Origin: Actinomycetota bacterium
GTDB lineage: Bacteria > Actinomycetota > Actinomycetes > Streptosporangiales > Streptosporangiaceae
Reading direction: 5' to 3'
DNA length: 9,823 nucleotides
NCBI GenBank assembly: GCA_003541285.1
Contig: DPMS01000435.1
Coordinates: 1 to 9,823 of the forward strand
Below, piece by piece: positions 1 to 7,000 of this stretch (position 1 is its first letter; every line of letters begins with the position of its first letter). The notes beneath the pieces were generated by a model that searched no databases, was not told the DNA's origin, and saw nothing but the letters and a program-made list of their open reading frames with translations. Made by a program: the position numbers and the translations under genes.

Positions 1-2
1 CC

Positions 3-152
3 AGAACCAGGTCGCGGCCAAGGATCATGGCAGCCCTGCGCAACCTGGCCATCAGCGCCCTGCGCCTGGCCGGGCGTGCCGACATCACAGAAGCCACCCG
101 ATGGGCCAGCCGGTCCATGGACCGGCCATCCACCATCCTCAGACTCACATAA
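3..152 (+). CDS. ISAs1-family transposase, C-terminal end only
   Basis: An open frame enters from the left edge and stops at TAA 150-152. Its 49 residues include an ALRNLAISALRLAG stretch followed by a W/R-rich segment and a RPSTILRLT end. This is the usual C-terminal layout of ISAs1 (H-repeat type) DDE transposases of actinobacteria, which end in a leucine helix and an R-P-x-x-x-L-x-L tail. The catalytic domain lies outside the window, so whether the element is intact cannot be judged. Just past the stop, 153-175 resembles the short 3' end of such elements, but no partner inverted repeat is visible. Recognised from the family pattern, not from a search. Confidence 0.7.
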   Translation, partial: RTRSRPRIMAALRNLAISALRLAGRADITEATRWASRSMDRPSTILRLT

Positions 153-692
153 TGATCTTGAAACAGCCGTGACCTGTGCGCAGGACCGCCCCGACCAGGA
201 TTAAAAGGGCCCGGTGTTCCTACGGATAGAAGGGCCCCGTCAGTCTCACCTGCAACTCATCGATGACAATAGGTACCTCATTCAGCCGTCAATCAATGTG
301 ATAGTCATGAGCTGTCAAGAGTGGCCTCAGCGGGCTAAACAAGTACCTCTGCTTCGGGTTCTTAAATTCGCTTCGAAGTGGGTCGGAATGATGCCCCAAG
401 GCCCCGTCTACGCCATGCAGAGCTCATCGAACAGGCAGTGGGCTTGCAACTACAGGCTGGCTGAAGCCAACCCATGAGGCCTTTAGGGCAGACCCGACTC
501 ACCTATCCACTGCGGCTACACCCCTCGCAACCGGGCCAGCCATGCGTTACGGTAGCTATTACCCTGGTAAACATCACTATGGTCAGACACGGACGTCCTC
601 CCCTTGCGTGTGGGATCCGAACCCGGACACCTCGGACGGAGTTGCCTCGCGACCAGTGGGAAGTCCTGATTCCCGAGGGGGTTGAGGCTGAC
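153..692. other. Gene-poor stretch between IS end and Trypco2 gene
   Basis: These 540 bases are less G/C-biased than the rest, especially about 200-470. The open frames present (for example 214-477 on +) lack family resemblance and actinomycete codon bias, so I do not call them genes. The direct repeat AAGGGCCC occurs at 205-212 and 230-237 and could mark an old insertion edge. An imperfect hairpin lies at about 455-472 (GGCTGGCT / AGCCAACC). A promoter for the Trypco2 gene must lie here, but no -35/-10 pair is convincing. The 615-677 segment is listed separately. Confidence 0.5.
615..677 (+). pseudogene. Possible large serine recombinase scrap
   Basis: Read in the frame of the downstream Trypco2 gene, this segment gives an R-T-R-T run followed by ELPRDQWEVLIPE. 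In large serine recombinases of actinobacteria the recombinase domain has a very similar stretch (basic/threonine run, then LPRDxWxVLIPD, then HPGYISW). Here the match ends after about 20 residues and no HPGYISW follows. It could be an eroded remnant left by a past integration, or chance similarity. It is probably untranslated, since the Trypco2 gene has its own ribosome binding site and ATG 16 bases further on. Confidence 0.3.
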
Positions 693-1028
693 ATGGCCGA
701 CAGCGATAACGAGAGTCCTCCGGCAGAAGATTTTGTGAGCCTAGCGGACGCGGCAGCCGCTTTGCGTGAGCAGCTTTTGAAGGCGATATCCGCGCCCGTT
801 GCGGAAGGGCCGCGGTTCACGATTGATGAGATCGAGATGGAGTTCTCGGTCGAGCCGATTGCCGGAGCGGGCGGCCAGGTGACGTTTGGGGTGGTCAGCA
901 CCGGCAGGGATGGCAGGGGCGACGGCCCGGCAAGCCACCGAGTGAGGATCAGGCTGAGGCCGACGGATGACGAGGGCGGCCCGGTCCGTACCGGCAGAGG
1001 GTGGGATGAGGGTGACTGGCCACGGTGA
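693..1028 (+). CDS. Trypco2 (trypsin-co-occurring) domain protein
   Basis: A 111-residue soluble protein. The start is ATG 693, with GAGG at 684-687 five bases upstream. The frame is open further upstream, but that part does not resemble the family. Residues about 14-100 follow the Trypco2 pattern: SLADAAAALREQL helix, a short linker, then β-strands with FTIDEIEMEFSV, a G-rich turn, VTFGVVS and a final RVRIRLRP strand. Trypco domains were named for recurring next to trypsin-like proteases in predicted conflict systems. Their biochemical role is unknown; a protease substrate, adaptor or effector-linked module is conceivable. The stop overlaps the TPR gene start (GTGA at 1025-1028), implying coupled translation. 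The partner protease is probably the one at 4058, in the next operon. The acidic N-terminus and the charged, probably disordered tail (after about residue 93) are not conserved. Confidence 0.8.
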   Translation: MADSDNESPPAEDFVSLADAAAALREQLLKAISAPVAEGPRFTIDEIEMEFSVEPIAGAGGQVTFGVVSTGRDGRGDGPASHRVRIRLRPTDDEGGPVRTGRGWDEGDWPR

Positions 1029-2554
1029 CCGGGCATCCACTGATGGCATTCGACTTGGCGTCAACCGCAGACACGGTCACCCGGACGATCATCGCTGTGC
1101 TCACGCTGGTGGCAGCCTTGCTGGTGGTGATCGGACTTGGCCGTGCATGGGTGGGCCGGCGGCGGGCTCAGGTCGTCATCGCGGACGTGTCTGCTGTTGA
1201 GGGCATCCCTGCATCTGCTGTCTCGGGCCTGTCACCGCAACTGCGGCAGGCGGTGCGAAAGGCCCTCCTGCGGGAAAGCACGGACGCCTCGTACTCGGTG
1301 CTGAAAACCCTGGATCAAGACATCAACGGTCGACTGTTGCGAACGCGCGGGCAGATGCGGGTGAAGACTATCGCGGCGGGTCTGCGCTCGGTGGCCGAGG
1401 ACTCGCTGACAACGTTGGCAGCCGGCGTCCGCGCGGTGGCGCCGAAGGAGGCCGAAGGGCTGCTCGCGGCGCTTGGCGCCGCATTGCCGGCGCAGCGTGG
1501 GTGGGCTGTCCACGTGTTTCCGGTGCTCCGCGGCGCCGGGCAGGACGCAGAGGTCGGCGTGGCGCTGGAATTGGCGCAGCTCGGACATCCCCCGGATGCG
1601 GTGACGACGTTTTGGATCGGCTCCGGTGCGCTGCGGTCGCCAGCGAACGACGAGGCACGGGCCGATGCGATACGCGCACTGCTACATCTGCTTCTCAACC
1701 CGGCTGCGCTCTGGATCGCGACGCGATTGGTGTCACGACAGCTCGCTGAGTCCGATGTGCCAAAGCGGTGGCGGCTGCTGTCCGGGCGAAAGCTTCGCCA
1801 GGAGCTGGCCGGGTTGCAGATGCAGCTGGCAGGTCAGATGTCGCTGTACGCGGCACGGAAGCAGAAGGACTTCGACCGGGGGTTCGCCGAGCAGGCCCTG
1901 GCCGACCTGGCGGAGTCCGCGCGGCTGCTCCCGGAGTACTTCCGGCCGCATTCGACGGAGGCTGCGGTCCACGAGCGGCTCGGCTGGTCGTATCGCCGCA
2001 ACGGGGACATGCAGCAGGCAGCGAGCGAGTTCGCGCGGGCCATCCGCGACTACGACGATGCGGATCGGGTGCTGGCCGCAGCCATGGGCGCCAACCCTGC
2101 GGAGCGCGAGGCGGCGCTCGGGCGGGTGCGGGTACGGCGCACGAAGTGCCGACTGCTAAGCGGTGACCGCGCTGACCTCGTCATCGCGCAGCAGGAACTC
2201 GCCAAGCTACGCCAGACGACCGGGTCGACGGCGCTGGAACTGTACAACGCCGCGTGCCTGTTCGCGGTCGCGATGGCGTCTCCAGGCCTGCCGTCGCACG
2301 AGCGGTCGCAGTACGAACAACTTGCATGGAGCCTACTCGGCCGTGCGCTGCTCGCAGAGGGCGAAGGCGGTCCGTGGGAGCTTCTGTTGACCGACGTCGA
2401 ACTTGACGCCCTGGACGCGCAGCAGCGCGGCGGCTTCCGGGACGAGATAAGGATCCGGCACCCCAAGCTGACGCCCCTCGCCGGTGAGGCCGCCCTGCGG
2501 GTGATCGAAGAGGCGATGCACGCGATCGGGGTAGACCACCCGCAGCACGTGTGA
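1025..2554 (+). CDS. Single-pass membrane TPR-repeat protein
   Basis: A 509-residue protein starting at GTG 1025 inside the preceding stop (GTGA). ATG 1043 is an alternative start that drops six residues. Residues about 21-39 form one hydrophobic segment (TIIAVLTLVAALLVVIGLG) followed by RAWVGRRR. By the positive-inside rule the large C-terminal part is therefore cytoplasmic. Residues 50-300 are mostly helical, of no recognised family. Residues about 308-345 look like a TPR (ERLGWSYRRNGDMQQAASEF). Residues 402-475 resemble the terminal TPR module common in actinobacterial proteins (LYNAACLFAVAM, then WELLLTDVELDALD, then a F-R pair). No catalytic motif is seen. Its overlap with the Trypco2 gene suggests that the two products act together, perhaps as a membrane-bound scaffold for the system. 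The exact function is unknown. Confidence 0.8.
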   Translation: MTGHPLMAFDLASTADTVTRTIIAVLTLVAALLVVIGLGRAWVGRRRAQVVIADVSAVEGIPASAVSGLSPQLRQAVRKALLRESTDASYSVLKTLDQDINGRLLRTRGQMRVKTIAAGLRSVAEDSLTTLAAGVRAVAPKEAEGLLAALGAALPAQRGWAVHVFPVLRGAGQDAEVGVALELAQLGHPPDAVTTFWIGSGALRSPANDEARADAIRALLHLLLNPAALWIATRLVSRQLAESDVPKRWRLLSGRKLRQELAGLQMQLAGQMSLYAARKQKDFDRGFAEQALADLAESARLLPEYFRPHSTEAAVHERLGWSYRRNGDMQQAASEFARAIRDYDDADRVLAAAMGANPAEREAALGRVRVRRTKCRLLSGDRADLVIAQQELAKLRQTTGSTALELYNAACLFAVAMASPGLPSHERSQYEQLAWSLLGRALLAEGEGGPWELLLTDVELDALDAQQRGGFRDEIRIRHPKLTPLAGEAALRVIEEAMHAIGVDHPQHV

Positions 2555-2576
2555 TGCCACCGTGCCTGTGGGCATC
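2553..2576 (+). terminator. Hairpin on the TPR stop codon
   Basis: GATGCCAC (2553-2560) can pair with GTGGGCATC (2568-2576), giving eight base pairs with one bulged G and a seven-base loop. The stem begins inside the TGA stop. No T-run follows, so this would be an actinomycete-style terminator without a U tract, or an mRNA 3'-end stabiliser. It suggests that the Trypco2/TPR pair is a separate transcript from the ROK operon. Confidence 0.4.
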
Positions 2577-2633
2577 TCCGCCAATCACCGCATACCGCTC
2601 AGCTGCCCGTACGTCCTTGCCATAGACAATCGG

Positions 2634-2649
2634 AGAACCGCAAGGTTCT
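2634..2649 (+). other. GNRA-tetraloop hairpin in the ROK leader
   Basis: AGAACC, loop GCAA, GGTTCT: six perfect base pairs closed by a GNRA-class tetraloop. If the transcript starts upstream, this would be a stable leader hairpin about 110 bases before the ROK start codon. No T-run follows. Confidence 0.35.
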
Positions 2650-2721
2650 GAATGATGATCATGAACTGTCGAAGCATGGTCGAGTTTCGGGCAAAGATGG
2701 GGATAAGGTGGCGGAAAGTAT

Positions 2722-2735
2722 CTGTCCAGGGACAG
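2722..2735. promoter_or_regulatory. Candidate operator (14-bp inverted repeat)
   Basis: CTGTCC-AG-GGACAG is a perfect 6+2+6 inverted repeat ending seven bases before the GGAGG that serves the ROK regulator gene. ROK repressors with a winged HTH bind dyad-symmetric sites, often in their own promoter region. The position suits autoregulation of the operon. I did not notice a second full copy in the window. Confidence 0.4.
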
Positions 2736-2742
2736 GGGGGAC

Positions 2743-2747
2743 GGAGG
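2743..2747 (+). promoter_or_regulatory. Ribosome binding site deciding the ROK start
   Basis: GGAGG lies nine bases before GTG 2757. It favours this start over the in-frame ATG at 2652, which has only AAGG upstream and would add 35 residues unlike any ROK N-terminus, and over ATG 2775, which has no close Shine-Dalgarno sequence. Confidence 0.6.
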
Positions 2748-2756
2748 CCAGATGCT

Positions 2757-4058
2757 GTGAACCGTCGCCATCCTATGGAGCGGCCGCGAGACCGGGATCT
2801 GCAAGAGGTCTTCAGGCTGATCGCTGCGAGCAAGAACGGTCTGTCGAAAGCGGAGATCGTGAAGAAGACCCATCTCCGCCACCTGGCTGTGACCGACGCG
2901 GTCCGCACATTGGTCGAGCGTGGCTTCATCGACATCACCCCGCACACCCACGACGAGCTAACGATGGATGACGCCGTCTCCATCATCCAGAGCAGGTTCT
3001 GCGTCATCGGCCTGAGAATCCTGCCGTCCGAGGTGCTGGGTGTAGTCACCAATCTGCGCTGCGAAGTGCTCCCAATCGGCGTAGCTGGTGAGGAGCTGAC
3101 TGCCGTCAAGGACCTGCCCGACGGCGGACACGACGTAGAGGGCGTCGTCCAGGCGGTAGCCGAACTCACCCAACAGCTCGTGGACCAGATCCCGGAAGGG
3201 TACAGCGTGCTGGGGACCGGCGTGGAGCTAGGAGGGCACATCAAGTCCGGCACGGTCGTTTACTCACCGAACCTGCAGTGGCGTGACGTCCCTCTTCGTC
3301 AGCGGCTCGAGGAGGTGCTGCACAGGCAGCTGAACGCTGAGCAGCATGCACGGTTTGGACCGAGAGGTTCCCAAGTCATCATCGAGAATGACGCGAACGC
3401 TCTAGCGGTCGTGTCGCAGTGGTTCGGCGCCGGAAGCGAACGCACGTCATTCGCCCTGATCCTGGTCGGCGACGGCATTGGCTGCGGCCTGGTGATTAAT
3501 AACGAGCTCGTGCGGGGCTTTGGCGGGATGGCTGGTGAGATTGGCCACCTCGTGATCGCACCCGAGAATCCGGGCCTTGTCTGCCGCTGCCAGAAACAGG
3601 GTTGCCTAGAGGCAATTGCGACGATTCCAACGATTCTCGAGGCCATCGTACGTGCCAAAAAGGCGAACGGTGAGGACCCTCCGGCGACGATAGCCGACGC
3701 GGTGAAGCTTGCCGAGAAGGGGGATAAGCTCGCAGAGGAGGCATTCGAAGTCGCCGGGGACGCGCTGGCGCGCGCCATCTCCTACCTGCTCAACCTGGTC
3801 AACCCCGAGGCACTCATCCTTGAGACGTATGAGCCGATGGTCACTCAGCGTCTCGTGCCGATTGTAACTAAACGCCTGCGGCGTTATTGTTTTTCAACGG
3901 TTCAAAAGGACACCGACATCCCCCAAAACCCCGCCGCCCCGGAGCGGGGCGCAAAGGGTGCCGCAGCGGTCATGATCATGGAGCTCCTGAGCCAACGTCT
4001 ACCTGCGGAACAAGCTGGCCGGACAAGGCACCTAGCGGACCCGGAGCGGGGGCTGTAA
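2757..4058 (+). CDS. ROK-family transcriptional regulator (wHTH + ROK)
   Basis: A 433-residue protein from GTG 2757. Residues about 10-60 form a MarR-like winged helix-turn-helix (LSKAEIVKKTHLRHLAVTDA, wing near RGFIDI). The rest is a ROK fold. ENDANALAV has the catalytic-type Asp212. VGDGIGCG (237-244) is the second phosphate loop. GEIGH gives His264, and CRCQKQGC supplies Cys276, Cys278 and Cys283, so the structural zinc site is complete. The first phosphate loop is lost: the usual D-x-G-G-T is replaced by VIGLRILPSE (83-92). This fits a DNA-binding sugar sensor rather than a kinase. ROK regulators (NagC, Mlc, XylR types) respond to sugars or sugar phosphates; the ligand here is unknown. 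The tail after about residue 385 is non-conserved. Its TAA shares a base with the ATG of the protease/STAND gene, so it probably controls that operon and itself through the repeat at 2722-2735. Confidence 0.85.
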   Translation: MNRRHPMERPRDRDLQEVFRLIAASKNGLSKAEIVKKTHLRHLAVTDAVRTLVERGFIDITPHTHDELTMDDAVSIIQSRFCVIGLRILPSEVLGVVTNLRCEVLPIGVAGEELTAVKDLPDGGHDVEGVVQAVAELTQQLVDQIPEGYSVLGTGVELGGHIKSGTVVYSPNLQWRDVPLRQRLEEVLHRQLNAEQHARFGPRGSQVIIENDANALAVVSQWFGAGSERTSFALILVGDGIGCGLVINNELVRGFGGMAGEIGHLVIAPENPGLVCRCQKQGCLEAIATIPTILEAIVRAKKANGEDPPATIADAVKLAEKGDKLAEEAFEVAGDALARAISYLLNLVNPEALILETYEPMVTQRLVPIVTKRLRRYCFSTVQKDTDIPQNPAAPERGAKGAAAVMIMELLSQRLPAEQAGRTRHLADPERGL

Positions 4059-7000
4059 TGGAACGATCAGCGGCTGAGCCGATCGGGCTGGTACGAGTCA
4101 GCGCGCCGGGGGGCGGTGTTGTCGGAGGGGGCCTTCTCGTAGGCGAGCGCCACGTGGTGACCTGCGCTCACGTGGTCATGGCGGCGCTCCAGCTCGCCAA
4201 GGGCACCACCGCGCGGCCGACCGGGGCTGTCACCCTCGACTTTCCGGCGCTAGGTAATGCGAAAACTTCGGCCAGGGTCGTCTCTGACGGCTGGACCCCC
4301 ATCACGGAGGACGGCAAGGGTGACATTGCCGTCCTGGAATTGGCGGGGAATCTACCGCACAATGCCAAGGTGCCGACTGTCCGCGTCGCGCGAGGGACCT
4401 TGGGGCATCGCGTCATCGCGTACGGTTTTCCCCGGAACGTTGACTCCGGCATTATAGCGACGGGCAGGCTGCTCGAGAGAGTGGGCCCGGGGTGGCAGTG
4501 GATCCAGATCGGAACCGAAGGACCCGGCGCGCCGATCGAGAGCGGCTTCAGCGGTTCCCCCGTCTGGGACCGCGACCTCGGAGCGGTAGTGGGGATCATC
4601 GTCGCCCAGGACCGTCGGCCATGGGTGGAGGGCGGCGCGCAAACCGCGTGGATGATCCCGGCCGAAGTGCTGGCGCAAGCTTGGCCGCCCATGTACAAGT
4701 CGATGAAATCGCCGCTTCTGCTCGACCCGGCATTGCGTACCCATTGGGACCCGCGGGCACGGGGAGTGGAGCTTGAGGCGGAGCAGGGATGGTACTTCAC
4801 AGACCGCACTACTGTTCTGCGCGAGTTGGTCAGTTGGCTCAAGGACCCACCGGACGCACACACCCGGGCCCGGGTAGTCACCGGGGGCATGGGGTCGGGA
4901 AAGTCGGCGGTGCTGGCACGGCTCGTCACCCTGTCCGACCCCCAGTACAGGCTCCACTACCACTTCCCCGCCGGAAGCACCGACGAGTCGGCAATGCCGC
5001 CGGATGGCGCGATCGACATCGCCGTGCGTGCCAGTGGCAAGACCCTTGAGCAACTTGTCGGCGTGATCGCCGACGCCGCCGACGTAACGGCCGACGACCC
5101 GATGTCACTGGTAAATGAACTGGTGCATCGCGCCCCGCTGACCATCGTGATCGATTCGCTCAGCGAGGCGTATCAGCCACTCCTGGTCGCCCGCAAATTG
5201 CTGCGGCCGCTCGCCCAGCACGGACCTAGCGCCGGGGTGCGCCTGCTCGTCGCAGCGGGGCGGGAACTGCTGGGGGCGCTCGGGTCCGGGATGAAGGTAA
5301 TCGATCTTGATGAGAACATCGAATTGGATGACCTCAGTCGGTATGTCGAGCGGATGCTTCTGGGAAAGGATTCTCGCCAGAAGAGCGCCTACCGCCGAGA
5401 CCCTGACCTGGCCAGAAAGGTCGCGAGAGGGGTGGCCGAACGCGCGCACCCATCGTTCCTGATCGCCCAACTGGCCGCCCGATGGCTGGCGAACAGGCGT
5501 GCGGTGATCGACACCTCGGTACCTGGGTGGAACGACTTCCCCCAGACCGTCGACGACGCGATGGACCAGTACCTCTCGCGCTTCGACGACGCCGCTGAGC
5601 GGCGCAGGATCTGCCAGTTCCTTGGGCCACTCGCCTGGGCCGAGGGCCAGGGTCTGCCGTCTGAGGTCATCTGGCCGACGGTGGCGGGGGCTCTCGCAGG
5701 CATCAGCTGTAACGACGGCGACATCCAATGGCTGCTCGACCGTGCCGCGGACTTCGTTGTCGACACCCAGACAGAAGGCGGGCCGACGTACCGGCTGTTT
5801 CATGGGGCGCTCGGCGTTTACCTGCGGCGCTCGGAGACGAAGAGCCACTCACACGAGTGGATCCAGAACAAGATGGCTGGTGCCCTGCTGCAGACAGTCC
5901 CAGTCAGAGATGGACGTAGAGATTGGCGGGCAGCGCACTCCTACGTTAAGGCGCATCTCGTTACCCACGCGATGGCCGCAGCAGAGGACCCGGCGTTCGT
6001 CTTGCTCGACACCATTTTCGTCGACCCGGGGTTCCTGCTCGCTGCCGACCCTCAGCGGCTGCTGCGCGCAGTCTCGAAGGCCAGCGGCAAGCCGGCCCGA
6101 CTGGCCGCACGCGCCTTCTCCCTCACCGTCGACTACCTGCGGACCAAGCCACCGGCCGAGTGGAGCGCCTACCTGGAATTCGCCGCTAGGCGTTCCGGAG
6201 CTTACGGCCTTGCCGACCGGATCGAGGAGGATCAGTTCGACAGACCTTGGTCGGTGCGCTGGATCAAAGGGCGGACCGAGCCGGCGAACTACGTCGTCGG
6301 GCATCACGACGACTCGGTCTATGCATTGGCGATGGGCATGCTCGAGGAGCGTCCAGTCGTGGTTTCAGGTGGGGACGAGGGTCAGGTGCGTGTCTGGGAT
6401 CTCGTCGGCGCCGAGCCTGTCTACGAGCCCCGTGTGGGTCACAGCGACTCGGTTACCGCTCTTGCGGTAGGCATGCTCGAGACCCAATCAATCATCGTCT
6501 CTGGGAGCAGCGATCACACTATCCGGTTCTGGGATCTCGCCACCGGGGTCAGCCTTCCAGATGAGATCATTGTCAATGGCGCCGTGCACTCCCTAGCGAT
6601 CGGGACGCGGGGGGGAAGGCCGGTGGTCGTGGCGGGTATGAGCGACAACACCGTCGGGATCTGGGACCTCAGTTCGCATATGCCGGTGAGGCCACCATTG
6701 CTCGGGCACGATAACCGGGTGTACGCGGTGGCAACCGGCACAGTGGAAGGGCGGCAGATCATCGTCTCCGGCAGCCGGGATGGAACTGTCCGTGTCTGGG
6801 ACCTCGACACTGGGGAACCCATAGGGCCAGCACTTCATGACCCCACCGATTCAGTGAATGCCATTGCGATCGGCGTGATTGGCGAACAGAGCGTGATCGT
6901 CTCAGGTGATGACGAATCCACGATCCTGATCTGGGATCTCGATCTCGCTACGCTCGCATCTGGGACGCAACCAACCCCTCGCAGACTGCCCGGCTGGCAC

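Larger units (their letters stand above)
2555..2756. other. Intergenic region before the ROK/STAND operon
   Basis: About 200 bases separate the TPR stop from the chosen ROK start. They hold the stop-codon hairpin, a GNRA-loop hairpin (2634-2649), the palindrome ATGATCAT (2655-2662), and a perfect 14-bp inverted repeat (2722-2735) just upstream of a strong GGAGG. This is the likely promoter/leader of the three-gene operon. TTGCCA at 2619-2624 could be a -35 box, but no good -10 lies at the right distance, so no promoter is called. Confidence 0.5.

Noticed and set aside
214..477. An 87-residue open frame in the gap after the IS end
   Set aside because: It has no recognisable motif, no good ribosome binding site and no actinomycete-style codon bias; the region is relatively AT-rich and looks non-coding.
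605..640. tRNA-like T-arm (GTGGGATCCGAACCC) on the minus strand, considered as a relic tRNA attachment site
   Set aside because: The T-stem pairs only partly and no anticodon or D arm can be folded next to it.
503..1036. Long minus-strand open frame opposite the Trypco2 gene
   Set aside because: It is the compositional shadow of a high-GC coding region; the + strand product matches the Trypco2 pattern and the minus-strand product matches nothing.
2652..2756. Upstream ATG 2652 as the ROK-1 start
   Set aside because: It adds 35 residues without ROK or HTH character and has a weaker Shine-Dalgarno than GTG 2757.
3880..3915. AT-rich pocket near the end of ROK-1 as an internal promoter for the STAND gene
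   Set aside because: No paired -35/-10 boxes could be found, and the overlap at 4058 already explains expression.
3887..4057. A 57-residue N-terminal extension of the protease-STAND protein
   Set aside because: It overlaps the ROK-1 coding region out of frame, is low in structure, and the protease fold begins naturally after ATG 4058 in a TAATG junction.
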